From: Dolomitihabitans soli
GTDB taxonomy: Bacteria; Actinomycetota; Actinomycetes; Streptosporangiales; Streptosporangiaceae
Assembly (NCBI RefSeq): GCF_022213955.1
Contig: NZ_JAKNTW010000041.1
Span: forward strand, 1 to 64,000
Direction of reading: 5' to 3'
DNA: 64,000 nt
Shown here: piece by piece, positions 24,637 through 33,962 of the stretch
Numbering within the stretch: position 1 is the stretch's first letter
Layout: the number at the start of each line of letters is the position of its first letter
Notes under the pieces: model-generated
The model's input: only the letters and a program-made list of their open reading frames with translations
What the model was told of the DNA's origin: nothing
Databases searched by the model: none
Made by a program: the position numbers and the translations under genes

Positions 24637-26270
24637 GTCCTACTCTCGCCCTGCAGACGCAGCCAGGCGGCCGTGTCCGGCCCGAGCGGAGCGCGTGCCG
24701 CGTCGGGGGTGTCGCTGCGCAGGAGGGTGACCGTGTTCGCGGGCACCGGCACCTCTGTCGCACCGAGATTGACGACACACTCGAAGTCCGGTCCGCGCCG
24801 GAAGCGAAGGACCGAGCCGGCTCGGTCCACCCATTCGAGCTCCTGCGGGACATCCAGCTCCCGCCGGATTCGCAGCGCCCGCGCCACCAGGTGATAGGTG
24901 GAGGCCAGGTCGTCCACCTGGTTCGCCACCGAGAGCCGCCCCCAGCCAGGAGGCTGCGGAAGCCACGGGTCTGCGGACCCGAACCCAGCGCCGTCCGGTG
25001 CCGGCGTCCAGGGCAGCGGTACGCGGCAGCCGTCGCGCCCTCGGCGCCGCCCGCCGGAACGGGTCCAGATCGGATCCTGGAGGCGATCGTCGGGGATGTC
25101 CATATAGTCGGGCAGCCCGAGTTCCTCGCCCTGATAGAGGTAGGCGACGCCGGGCAGCGCCAGCATCAACAGCAGAGCGGCCCTGGCGCGACGCCGGCCC
25201 AGGTCCTCGTCGACCGGACCCAACTCGTGACCAGACCTCCCCTGATGCTTGCGGGTGTCGGCACGGCCGTACCGGGTCACCGTCCGTTCGACGTCGTGAT
25301 TGGACAGCACCCAGGTCGGCGGCGCACCGGCGAGGGACATCGTGCGGAGTGTGGAGTCGATCACCGTGAACAGATCGCCGGTGTCCCAGGCGGACTGTAG
25401 AAAGGGGAAGTTGAAGGCGGTGTGGAGTTGGGCCGGCGCCACATACCGGGCCAGCCGCTCGGGGTCCGCCACCCACGCCTCGGCCACGAAGACCCTTGGC
25501 GGGTCGTACGCATCGGCCGCCGCGCGCCAGCCCCGGTAGATGGCGTGCACCTCGTCGCGGTCCCGGTGCGGATGGTCCGGCACGTTCGTCAGGACGAGCA
25601 GGTCTTCCTCCCGGTAGCCCAGATCGGGATAGCCGGGGTGTTTGATCAGGCCGGTGGCGACGTCGATCCGGAACCCGTCGACCCCGCGGTCGAACCAGAA
25701 GCGAAGCAGGTCCAGGAACTCCGCGCGGACCCCGGGGTTGGACCAGTTGAGGTCGGCCTGGCTGGGATCGAACAGGTGCAGGTACCACTGCCCGTCGGGC
25801 ACCCGGGTCCAGGCCGGGCCGCCGAACGTGCTGCGCCAGTCGTTGGGGACGACCTCCCCCGTTGGTCCTCGACCGTCCAGAAAGTGGTACCTGGCGCGTT
25901 CCACGGAGCCCGGCGGGGAGGCGAGCGCGGCCTGGAACCAGGGGTGTTCGGTGGACGTGTGGTTCGGCACGACGTCCAAGATGACCCTCAGGCCATGCCG
26001 GTGCGCCTCCGCGACCAGCTGCTCGGCCTCGCGTACATCGCCGTATTCGCGAGCGATAGCGCGATAGTCGGATACGTCGTAGCCTCCGTCATTGTTCGGC
26101 GACTCGTACCACGGCGTGATCCAGATGGCGTCGACACCGAGGCCGGCCAGATAGCCCAGGCGGCTGCGGATCCCGGCGATGTCGCCGATCCCGTCGCCGT
26201 CGCCGTCCGCGAAGGACCGGATGTAGACCTGGTAGATCACCGCGGTACGCCACCACTCGACGTCACTCAT
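24633..26270 (-). CDS. GH13 alpha-glucosidase (oligo-1,6-glucosidase/trehalase-like)
   Basis: This encodes 545 aa. The barrel begins WWRTAVIYQVYIRSFADGDGDGIGD. The conserved regions are DVVPNH (~99), GFRIDVATG with nucleophile Asp203, FVAEAW with acid Glu264, and LSNHDVERT with Asp326. It lacks a signal peptide. It would release glucose (or another alpha-sugar) from an imported oligosaccharide. The start overlaps the DapA-family gene by eight bases, in keeping with one operon. Confidence 0.9.
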   Translation of the reverse strand: MSDVEWWRTAVIYQVYIRSFADGDGDGIGDIAGIRSRLGYLAGLGVDAIWITPWYESPNNDGGYDVSDYRAIAREYGDVREAEQLVAEAHRHGLRVILDVVPNHTSTEHPWFQAALASPPGSVERARYHFLDGRGPTGEVVPNDWRSTFGGPAWTRVPDGQWYLHLFDPSQADLNWSNPGVRAEFLDLLRFWFDRGVDGFRIDVATGLIKHPGYPDLGYREEDLLVLTNVPDHPHRDRDEVHAIYRGWRAAADAYDPPRVFVAEAWVADPERLARYVAPAQLHTAFNFPFLQSAWDTGDLFTVIDSTLRTMSLAGAPPTWVLSNHDVERTVTRYGRADTRKHQGRSGHELGPVDEDLGRRRARAALLLMLALPGVAYLYQGEELGLPDYMDIPDDRLQDPIWTRSGGRRRGRDGCRVPLPWTPAPDGAGFGSADPWLPQPPGWGRLSVANQVDDLASTYHLVARALRIRRELDVPQELEWVDRAGSVLRFRRGPDFECVVNLGATEVPVPANTVTLLRSDTPDAARAPLGPDTAAWLRLQGESRT

Positions 26271-27171
26271 CGGCGGCTCCGATCAGTTCCGGCTCGAATC
26301 CGGTCAGGAACTCGCGCAGCGCCGCCAACTCGCCGTCGTCGAGAGTCCGCAGGGGTGGAGCGACCGCTGCCCGGCACAGACCCCGCATGGCCAGGGTCGC
26401 CTTGACGACCGGGACTCCGGCCCGGATCCGGTGCACCCCGAGCAACCGGATGACCCGTTCCTGAGCCAGGACGGCACGCTCCTGATCGCCGGCGTGGTAC
26501 GCGGCGGCCAGCTCCAGCGTGACCCGCGGGGCGATGTTGGCGATCCCGGGGGTGATCCCGTCCGCGCCCGCGGCCAGCGCGTCGAGCATCTTGCCTTCCG
26601 CTCCCTGATTCACCCCGAAGTCCGGCCGGTGGCGCTTGACCTCGAGCCACTGACGCAGGATGTCCGTCTCACCGGAGCTGTCCTTGACGCCGACGACGTG
26701 CTCCATGTCGGCGACGGCCGCGATCGAGCCCGCCGAGAACGGCGGCGCGTACCGCGGGATGTTGTACGCGATCACCGGCACGGCCGCTGTACGGCTGGCT
26801 CGGTAGTGTTCGATGATGTCGCGCTCGTCATGGTGGAAATAGCAGGGCGGGCTGAGGGCGACCGCGTCACACCCGGCCTCGGCGGCGATCTCGGCCCGCC
26901 TGAGCGATTCACGGGTGCCGGCCGCGGAGACGTTGACGACGACGGCGCCATCCGGCACCAGCCGCCGCCAGTGGTCGATGGCGCCGCCGAGGAACGCGCC
27001 GATCTCCGCCGTCTGGTGCAACGGCCCTTCGCCGTTCGTGCCGAGGAGCATGATCTTCGTGATGCCCGCGGCGGCGAGCGCGCCGAAGTATCGCAGGCCG
27101 GCCGCGAGGTCCGGACGTCCGCTCTCGCCGATCGGGGTCACGGCGGGGACGATTACCCCTGACACGGACAT
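26263..27171 (-). CDS. DapA/NAL-superfamily lyase or dehydratase
   Basis: This encodes 302 aa, the standard family length. It has the pyruvate-binding loop GTNGEGP, Tyr136 (AYNIP) and the Schiff-base Lys163 in VVGVKDSSG. The family splits or dehydrates 2-keto acids (dihydrodipicolinate, N-acetylneuraminate, 2-keto-3-deoxy-sugar acids). In a sugar operon beside an oxidoreductase, a 2-keto-3-deoxy-aldonate aldolase/dehydratase is the likelier role than lysine synthesis. That is an inference from context. Confidence 0.88.
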   Translation of the reverse strand: MSVSGVIVPAVTPIGESGRPDLAAGLRYFGALAAAGITKIMLLGTNGEGPLHQTAEIGAFLGGAIDHWRRLVPDGAVVVNVSAAGTRESLRRAEIAAEAGCDAVALSPPCYFHHDERDIIEHYRASRTAAVPVIAYNIPRYAPPFSAGSIAAVADMEHVVGVKDSSGETDILRQWLEVKRHRPDFGVNQGAEGKMLDALAAGADGITPGIANIAPRVTLELAAAYHAGDQERAVLAQERVIRLLGVHRIRAGVPVVKATLAMRGLCRAAVAPPLRTLDDGELAALREFLTGFEPELIGAADE

Positions 27172-28781
27172 CAGTACCCCCGGATCTCTGGCCAGGCCAA
27201 CTCGACGCCGTCGGCCTTCAGCGCGCCCTGGAACGCCCGCAGGTGTCCCTCCTTGCGCCGGACATCATGCGGCTCCACCGTCTCCCCCAGGCAGTAGGCC
27301 ACCAGTGAGGCGGCGGCCTCGCCGATGTTCCACTCCACCGGGTGGAGCCGGTAGCAGCCGTTGGTGATGTGCGTGCTGCCGATGTTCTTGCCGGCCGGCA
27401 GCAGGTTCCTCATGCGCACGGGCAGCAGGGCGCCGAGCGGGATCTGGAACGGGCAACTGGCGACGTCGATGTAGTTGTCGCCGCCCGTTGAAGGGTGCAG
27501 GTCGATCCGGTACATGCCGACCCCGACCGTGTCGTCGTACGGCGTCGCGCCCGCCGCACCCCGCACGGCGAGAGACACGTCCTGTTCGGCGACCGTGTAC
27601 TCGGCCCTGATCCGCCGGGACTCGCGGATGTACGGTGCGGCGGCGAACCCGTCGGGAGTGTCCATGACATCCGGCCGCAGCCGAAGTCCCGGCCAGCCGC
27701 GGCCACCGTCCGGCCGCGGCGCCTCGGTCTGCAGCCAGTAGAGCATGCTCGCGGAGAGCTCACGCGCGCCGGCGAGATGGCGGGCCTTCTCCTCCTCGCT
27801 CACCCCGATGATGGGCCCCGCCACGTAGTCGATCATCGGCCAGTTCACCAGGGTGACGTCGCTGGTCACGAAGCCGGGCTCGTACAGCTCGCGGGCGACG
27901 GCCCGGCGGAACTCCCATAGTTCGCGGTCCCCGGGGTCCTCGCTCTGGTCGGCGAGCACGGGCCCGGACTGGATGTTCGGGGTGAACGTCCGCGTCAGCG
28001 GCTCCCGCGTCCGCGGGTCCGGGGCGGTCAGCCCGACCTGCGGTCCCGGCCAGTAATCGGGACGGTACGCCCGCCAGTGGTCGTACGTCGCCGGCCGGGT
28101 GATCACGTGGTCCTCGCCCTCCCGGTGATCGACGGCGAACACCCAGGAGAACGCCTGCATGTTGCCGGGCTGCGCCACCTCGGGTGCACTCGGCTCGCCG
28201 GTCTCGTGCCGGGACTCGAACCCGGTGACATGCTCCACACCGGCGAGCGGCAGTACGTCGCCGAGCTCGGTGGCGTCCAGATAGTACGGGCTCGTGATGT
28301 GCACCAGGCCGACGTCCGCGCAGTCCACCGTCACGCTGCGGACCCGGTCACCGTCGGTCTCCGCCGCCACCGGCCGCGCACCGAGCAGGATGCGCAACCG
28401 GCCACTGCTCAAGTAGGGGTCGACCAGCGCGCGCAACACCGCTCCGCTGACCCGCGGCTCATGGCACAGCGCACCGACCCGGCCCAGTCCGGGATTCAGG
28501 TGCGGCTCGTTCCTGGCCGCCACCGTGAGGGGGTACCACGTCCGGTAGTAGTCGCGAACCGCGGTCCGGTACCGGCGGTAGGAGGCGGTGCAACCGAACT
28601 GCTCGATCCACCTGTGCTCGTCCGGGGGCACGCCCTGGCTGGTGAACTGCCCGCCGATGCGGTCGCCTTCCTCGGTCAGGACCACCCGCAGCCCGCGTCG
28701 CAGAGCTGCGAGCGCGGCGGCGACTCCGCCGACACCGCCGCCGATGATGGCCAGATCCGCATCAGTGATCCGCGATTCCAA
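27171..28781 (-). CDS. FAD-dependent oxidoreductase (FAD_oxidored/PF12831-like)
   Basis: This encodes 536 aa from a TTG at 28781 preceded by AGGGGGAAACG. A Rossmann FAD-binding motif IIGGGVGGVAAALAA lies at ~12-26 and a second conserved part, YYLDATELGDVLPLAG, at ~180. The C-terminal half carries LPAGKNIGSTHITNGCYRLHP, typical of this family, which is frequent in polysaccharide loci. The substrate is unknown; oxidation or dehydrogenation of a sugar or sugar acid is plausible. The stop overlaps the DapA-family start (TGATG). Confidence 0.85.
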   Translation of the reverse strand: MESRITDADLAIIGGGVGGVAAALAALRRGLRVVLTEEGDRIGGQFTSQGVPPDEHRWIEQFGCTASYRRYRTAVRDYYRTWYPLTVAARNEPHLNPGLGRVGALCHEPRVSGAVLRALVDPYLSSGRLRILLGARPVAAETDGDRVRSVTVDCADVGLVHITSPYYLDATELGDVLPLAGVEHVTGFESRHETGEPSAPEVAQPGNMQAFSWVFAVDHREGEDHVITRPATYDHWRAYRPDYWPGPQVGLTAPDPRTREPLTRTFTPNIQSGPVLADQSEDPGDRELWEFRRAVARELYEPGFVTSDVTLVNWPMIDYVAGPIIGVSEEEKARHLAGARELSASMLYWLQTEAPRPDGGRGWPGLRLRPDVMDTPDGFAAAPYIRESRRIRAEYTVAEQDVSLAVRGAAGATPYDDTVGVGMYRIDLHPSTGGDNYIDVASCPFQIPLGALLPVRMRNLLPAGKNIGSTHITNGCYRLHPVEWNIGEAAASLVAYCLGETVEPHDVRRKEGHLRAFQGALKADGVELAWPEIRGY

Positions 28782-28806
28782 CGTTTCCCCCTGTTTGCAT
28801 GTGGAT

Positions 28807-29604
28807 TCAGGCGCCCTCTAGGTCGAGGGCGGCGTCGAGCAGTTTCCTGGTGTAAGGATGGTCGGGCCGCTCGAACAGATCGTCCGCGGTCGCGGTCTCG
28901 ACCAGGCGGCCCTGGTGCATGACCGCCACCCGGTCCGCGATCTGCCGGACCACCCCGAGATCGTGGGTGATGAAGAGGATGGCGAGACCGCGGGCGGCGC
29001 GCAGGCCGGCCAGCAGTCGCAGGATCTGGGACTGCACCGACACGTCGAGTGCCGAGACGGCTTCGTCGCAGACCAGCAGCCGGGGCCGCAGAGCGAGCGC
29101 TCGGGCGATGCTGACCCGCTGGCACTGCCCGCCGGACAGGGCCGTGGCACGCCGGGTGGCGACGCCGGCGTCCAGGCCGACGTCCGCGAGAAGTTCGTCG
29201 ATCGCGGCATCCCAGGATCGGCCGTCCGGGGCGGCCGAGGGGTGGGTCCGCCAGGTCTCGGCGATGATCGACCGGACGGTCATCCGGGGGTTGAGCGAGG
29301 CCGCGGGATCCTGGAAGACCATCTGGATCGCCCGGCGGGTCGCCGGTGGCCGCTTCGCCACCGGGCCGACCGAAGCCCCGTCGAACAGGACCGCCCCTTC
29401 CTGGTGTGCCTGGAGTCCGACGACACAGCGGGCGACCGTGGTCTTTCCCGAGCCGGACTCCCCGACGATCGCCAGGGTCTCGTCAGGGCGAAGGGCGAAG
29501 GAGACGCCGTCTACGGCATTCGGTTGCGTGCCGCGCCTGCGCTCCCTCCGGGTGTGGAAGCTGACCACAAGGTCGCTGACCTCGATCAAGGCCGATGCGC
29601 TCAC
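28807..29604 (-). CDS. ABC transporter ATPase (OppF/DppF type)
   Basis: This encodes 265 aa. Walker A GESGSGKTT, Q-loop MVFQDPAASLNP, signature LSGGQCQRVSIARAL, Walker B LLVCDEAVSALD and a C-terminal HPYTRKLLDAAL segment are all present. Start is GTG at 29604 with GGAGGAAAT just upstream; it forms a GTGA overlap with the preceding ATPase gene. It is one of two ATPases of the importer coded at 29601-33962. Confidence 0.9.
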   Translation of the reverse strand: MSASALIEVSDLVVSFHTRRERRRGTQPNAVDGVSFALRPDETLAIVGESGSGKTTVARCVVGLQAHQEGAVLFDGASVGPVAKRPPATRRAIQMVFQDPAASLNPRMTVRSIIAETWRTHPSAAPDGRSWDAAIDELLADVGLDAGVATRRATALSGGQCQRVSIARALALRPRLLVCDEAVSALDVSVQSQILRLLAGLRAARGLAILFITHDLGVVRQIADRVAVMHQGRLVETATADDLFERPDHPYTRKLLDAALDLEGA

Positions 29605-30623
29605 ATTTCCTCCGGAAAGTGACAGGCAACCTGCCGGCCGGCGGCAACCTGGCGCATCTGCGGTACGTCGCTTCGGCACCGGTCCTGCGCCTTGGCACAC
29701 CGTGGATGGAAGGGGCAGCCGCTCGGGCGTTCGGCCGGGCTCGCCGGGCTGCCCGGCAGTGGCTCGGCGATGGCCGTCTTGCTGCGTACTGCCGGGACGC
29801 TCACCACGAGCGCCCGCGTGTACGGGTGTGCCGGGCTGTTGAGCACCTCGCGGCCACTGCCGACTTCGCAGATCCGGCCGGCGTACATGACGACGACCTC
29901 GTCCGCCACATGTGCCATCACCCGCAGGTCGTGGCTGACCAGCAGCATGGCCATAGCCTCCTCGTCGCGGATGCGCCTCAGCAGCGCGAGGATGCGGGCC
30001 TGCACGGTGACGTCGAGCGCCGTCGTCGGTTCGTCGGCGAGGATGAGCTGCGGCGAGCCGGCGAGTGCCGTGGCCACCATGGCTCGCTGTCGCAGTCCGC
30101 CCGAATACTGGTGTGGGTACTGCGCGTGCCGAGTCTCCGGGTCCGGGACACCCACCCGGTCGAGCAGGTCGATCACGGTCTGGCGGACCTCCTTCGCGGG
30201 CATTCCACCGCGCCGCAGGATCTCGCCGACCTGCCGGCCGATCGTCTGCGTCGGGTCCAGCGCCGCCTGGGGGTCCTGAAAGATCATCGCGATGCCGCGC
30301 CCACGCAGCCGACGCCGGTCCTGCTCCGCCATGGTGACCAGGTCCGCACCGTGCCACAACATCCGGCCGGAGACCGCCGCGCCGACCGGCAGCAGACCGA
30401 TGATCGCTGTCGCCGTCATCGTCTTGCCGCTGCCCGACTCCCCGATCAAGCCGGTGGTACGGCCCGCGGCGACGGTGAACGAGACATCGTCCACCACCCG
30501 GACCGGACCGGCAGGGCCTGGCAGGTCGATCGACAGGTGTTCGACCCGGAGCAACGGAGCCGGCTCCTCAGGCGGGCGGGGCTCCGCCGGCGCCGGATCG
30601 GTCACTTCCGAAGACCTGCTCAT
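29601..30623 (-). CDS. ABC transporter ATPase (OppD/DppD type)
   Basis: This encodes 340 aa with Walker A GESGSGKTM, signature YSGGLRQRAMVATAL, Walker B LILADEPTTALD, and the C-terminal oligopeptide-transporter domain with its conserved Cys cluster (GCPFHPRCAKAQDRC). It belongs to the Opp/Dpp group, which also imports sugars in actinomycetes and archaea. Its ATG overlaps the stop of the binding-protein gene. Confidence 0.92.
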   Translation of the reverse strand: MSRSSEVTDPAPAEPRPPEEPAPLLRVEHLSIDLPGPAGPVRVVDDVSFTVAAGRTTGLIGESGSGKTMTATAIIGLLPVGAAVSGRMLWHGADLVTMAEQDRRRLRGRGIAMIFQDPQAALDPTQTIGRQVGEILRRGGMPAKEVRQTVIDLLDRVGVPDPETRHAQYPHQYSGGLRQRAMVATALAGSPQLILADEPTTALDVTVQARILALLRRIRDEEAMAMLLVSHDLRVMAHVADEVVVMYAGRICEVGSGREVLNSPAHPYTRALVVSVPAVRSKTAIAEPLPGSPASPAERPSGCPFHPRCAKAQDRCRSDVPQMRQVAAGRQVACHFPEEM

Positions 30624-32143
30624 GATCCGCCGTTGCCGATCCGGATGGTGGAGAAGTCCGGCGTGAGGTCCGGGGGAATGGCGAGGCCCTGCACGGACTT
30701 GTTCCGGACGTACAGGTTCTGCACGAACATGGGGTACATGCCGACCGCGTCATCCCAGATGATCTTGTTGGCCTGCGCGTACAGTTCCTGCCGCTTGGCG
30801 GTGTCGCTGGTCGAGCCCGCCTGGGCCAGCAGGTCGTCGAGGTCCGGGTTGCAATAGCCCGTGCGCTTGGCCGCGCAGGTGTACAACCGGCCGAGGTTGG
30901 TCGCCGCGTCGAAGCCGGCAGTGCCGAGCTGCTGGATGTTCAGATCCCAGTTGAGCGCCAGCAGATCCTGCAGGAAGACCGCCGCCTCCTTCTGGGTCGG
31001 CTCGACCTTGACCCCGATCTTCGCGAGGTCGCTCGCCACCGCGTCGGCGAACTGCTGGAACTGCGGCTGGGAGAACTGGACCCGGATCGTCTGGTCGTAG
31101 TCCCAGCCGGCGTCGTCCAGCGCCTTCTTGGCCGCGGCCGGGTCGTACCGCACCGGGGTCTGCGGCGCGTAGCCGAGCACATTGGAGGTCACCACCGAGT
31201 TCGCCACCGAACCGGTCTCCGGGAACAGCGACTTGATGATGGTGGCGAAGTCGACCGCCTGCCACAGCGAGCGCCGGACGGCGGCCTCTTTGAGCCCCTT
31301 GCCGGAGCCGTTCATCCACATGGTGATGACGCCGTTACCCGCGTCCTTCTCCACCACGAGGTCGGAGTTCCCCTTCAGGCCCGGCAACTGGTCGTCCGGG
31401 ACCGCCCACGTCAGGTCCACCTCGCTGGTCTTCAGTGCGGTCATCCGCGCCGCCATCTCCCCGATGCTGCGCAGCTCCAGGCGGTTCAGCGCCGGCTTAC
31501 CGCCCCAGTAGCCGGGGTTGGGGGCGAGTACCAGGCTCTGGCCCGGCGTGAACTGCTCGACGACGAACGGGCCGGAGCCGATCGGCTTGGTCCAGCCGTC
31601 GTTCTGGTGCGCGGCGGGGGTGACATAGAAGGTGATGAGCTTGCCGAGCAGCGCGGGATCGGGGTCCTTGGCCGTGATGACGACCGTGTTCGTACCGCTC
31701 GCCTTGGCCTTATGGCCGGCGAAGTTGCCGGCCATCGCGCCCTTGAGCTCCAGGATCCGCTCGAAGGAGGCGACGACGTCGGCGCTGGTGACCGGCGTGC
31801 CGTCGGAGAACTTGACGTTGTTCCGCAGCGTGAAGGTCCACTCCGTGGCGTCTTCGTTGGCCTTCCACGACTCGGCGAGCACGCCCTCGAACTCGCCCTT
31901 CCCGACCGCGCGGACCAGCGCGCTGAAGATCGCCTTGGCGGCGACCTGGGTGCCGTTGTCCATCGCGGACGCACCGTGCGGGTCGAGGTTCTCGATCGGG
32001 GTCCACACGGCGACGGCCAGCTCCTGCGGCACGTCACCACCTGCGGACGAGCCGCCGGTGGTGGTGCTGCAACCGACCAGCCCGACGATGGAAACTGTCG
32101 CGGCGGCGAGGGCCACCGCACGACGAAGCCGAATGGGCCTCAT
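30620..32143 (-). CDS. Lipoprotein substrate-binding protein (SBP family 5)
   Basis: This encodes 507 aa. The signal peptide ends in lipobox GLVGC with Cys25. The family-5 core has NNVKFSDGTPVTSADVVASF, typical of Opp/Dpp-type binding proteins. Start is the ATG at 32143, with AGGAGGGATTTCT ideally placed. It would capture the substrate outside the membrane for the permeases at 32173 and 33036. The family binds peptides, nickel or oligosaccharides; the operon context favours an oligosaccharide. Confidence 0.92.
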   Translation of the reverse strand: MRPIRLRRAVALAAATVSIVGLVGCSTTTGGSSAGGDVPQELAVAVWTPIENLDPHGASAMDNGTQVAAKAIFSALVRAVGKGEFEGVLAESWKANEDATEWTFTLRNNVKFSDGTPVTSADVVASFERILELKGAMAGNFAGHKAKASGTNTVVITAKDPDPALLGKLITFYVTPAAHQNDGWTKPIGSGPFVVEQFTPGQSLVLAPNPGYWGGKPALNRLELRSIGEMAARMTALKTSEVDLTWAVPDDQLPGLKGNSDLVVEKDAGNGVITMWMNGSGKGLKEAAVRRSLWQAVDFATIIKSLFPETGSVANSVVTSNVLGYAPQTPVRYDPAAAKKALDDAGWDYDQTIRVQFSQPQFQQFADAVASDLAKIGVKVEPTQKEAAVFLQDLLALNWDLNIQQLGTAGFDAATNLGRLYTCAAKRTGYCNPDLDDLLAQAGSTSDTAKRQELYAQANKIIWDDAVGMYPMFVQNLYVRNKSVQGLAIPPDLTPDFSTIRIGNGGS

Positions 32144-32172
32144 AGAAATCCCTCCTGACATTGGCTGAGCCG

Positions 32173-33039
32173 TCAGCGGCTGGTGCCGAGACGCTGCGTG
32201 AGATGGTCGCCGAGCAGGCCCGTGCTCACCACAAGGCCGGTCAGCGCCAGCCCCGGTAGCGCCGAAATCCACCAGGCGGTGTCCAGATAGTCCTTGCCGT
32301 TCGCGATGACCTGGCCCCAGGAGACCGTGCCCGAGGGCAGGCCGAGGCCCAGGAAGCTGAGGCCGGCCTCGGACAGCACCGCACCGGCGAACTCCGTGGT
32401 CGCCAACGCGGTGACCGGACCGATCACGAACGGGATGATGTGCCGGATGATCAAGACCGGAGTGGGCACCCCGATCAGCCGCGCGGCGTCGACCCACGGC
32501 CGTTCGCGCAGCGACAGGGTGAGACCGCGGGCCAGCCTGGCGAAGCCGACCCAGCCGGCCACCGACAGCGCCAGGATCACGACCAGCATGCTGCGCTCGA
32601 AGAGGCCGGCGATCACGATCGCCAGCAGGATGCCCGGGAAGGCCATCAGGATGTCGATCAGCCGGGAGATCGCGACGTCGGTCCAGCCGGCGAGATAGCC
32701 GGCGAGCGTCCCGAAGGCCAGCCCGACCAGCAGGCAGGCGGCCACCACGGAGATACCGATGATGATCGACGTCCGGGCGCCGTAGACGAGTTGGCCGAGC
32801 ATGTCCCGGCCCGCGCCGTCGGTGCCCAGCACTGCGACCGTGCCATCCGCCCTGACCGCCCCTATCGGCATCAGCCGGTCCGCCACGCTGGTCGCCACCG
32901 GGTCGTACGCGATCAGCAGCGGGCCGATCAGGCCGACGAGCAGGTAGCCGACGAGCACGACGGTGGCGATCGCGGCGACGGTCGGCGTGGACCGCAGGCG
33001 GACGGGCCACAATCGTGGCCGGGCGGTTATCGCACTCAT
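32173..33039 (-). CDS. ABC permease (DppC/OppC type)
   Basis: This encodes 288 aa with an N-terminal membrane segment (TVAAIATVVLVGYLLVGLIG), a large external loop (DGAGRDMLGQLVYGAR) and five further segments. The GRDMLGQL pattern is diagnostic for the DppC type. It overlaps the DppB-type gene by four bases and precedes the binding-protein gene by 29 bases. Confidence 0.92.
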   Translation of the reverse strand: MSAITARPRLWPVRLRSTPTVAAIATVVLVGYLLVGLIGPLLIAYDPVATSVADRLMPIGAVRADGTVAVLGTDGAGRDMLGQLVYGARTSIIIGISVVAACLLVGLAFGTLAGYLAGWTDVAISRLIDILMAFPGILLAIVIAGLFERSMLVVILALSVAGWVGFARLARGLTLSLRERPWVDAARLIGVPTPVLIIRHIIPFVIGPVTALATTEFAGAVLSEAGLSFLGLGLPSGTVSWGQVIANGKDYLDTAWWISALPGLALTGLVVSTGLLGDHLTQRLGTSR

Positions 33040-33962
33040 GCGCCGGCCCCCAGTCGGACTCGCGGATCGAGCCGGGCGGCGATCAGATCCGCCGCGACGT
33101 TGCAGCAGACCACGATGACCGCGATGAGGAGTACGGCGACCTGCACGATCGAGTAGTCCCGGTTGGCGACCGCGGTCACCAACAGCGAGCCGAGACCGGG
33201 CCAGGTGAAGACGCTCTCCACGATCACCGCGCCGCCCAGCAGCGTGCTGACGTGCAGCGCGCCGACGGTCACCACCGGTGTCGCCGCGTTGCGCACCACG
33301 TGTCCGGTCACCACCTCACGCGTGCTGAGCCCCTTGGCGTACGCCCGCTGCACATAGGGCTCCGCCATGGTGTCGGCGACGCTGCTCCGGGTGATCCGGG
33401 TGAGGAGCGCGGTGAAGGGGGCGGCGAGCGTGAGCGCCGGGAGCACGATGTGGGCCGGGGTACCGGTGCCGGCGCTGGGGAGCAGCCGGAGCTGCAACGC
33501 CATCACCAGGATCAGCATGATCCCGATCCAGAACGGCGGCATGGAGTAGAGGGTCAGGGCGAAACCGGAGATCCCACGGTCGATCCACCGGCCGCGGTAG
33601 GCGCCGGCCAGGGCGCCGAGGACGACGCCCGACATCGCGATGACGGTCGCCACCAGGGTGAGCTCCACCGAGGCCGGCAGCCGGGACAACACGAGCTCGA
33701 ACGCCGGCTGTCCGAAGCGGTAGGACTCCCCGAAATCGAGCGTCGCCAACTGGGTCAGATAGTGCCAGTACTGGATGGGCAGCGGCTGGTCCAGGCCGAG
33801 CCGGGTCCGGGCGGCCGCCACCTCGGCGCCCGTGGCGTCCGGTCCGAGCAACACCAGCGCCTGGTCTCCGGGGGCGATCCGCATGATGAAGAACACCAGC
33901 GTGGCGGCCCCGAAGATGATCAGGACACCGGTCGCCGCCGTACGCAGCGCATATCTGGTCAT
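33036..33962 (-). CDS. ABC permease (DppB/OppB type)
   Basis: This encodes 308 aa. The DppB N-terminal segment (GVLIIFGAATLVFFIMRIAPGD), the LGLDQPLPIQYWHYL loop and the EAA loop around RAYAKGLSTREVVTGHVVRN identify it. Start is the ATG at 33962, which overlaps the LacI-C stop (ATGA), so repressor and transporter are translated together. Confidence 0.92.
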   Translation of the reverse strand: MTRYALRTAATGVLIIFGAATLVFFIMRIAPGDQALVLLGPDATGAEVAAARTRLGLDQPLPIQYWHYLTQLATLDFGESYRFGQPAFELVLSRLPASVELTLVATVIAMSGVVLGALAGAYRGRWIDRGISGFALTLYSMPPFWIGIMLILVMALQLRLLPSAGTGTPAHIVLPALTLAAPFTALLTRITRSSVADTMAEPYVQRAYAKGLSTREVVTGHVVRNAATPVVTVGALHVSTLLGGAVIVESVFTWPGLGSLLVTAVANRDYSIVQVAVLLIAVIVVCCNVAADLIAARLDPRVRLGAGA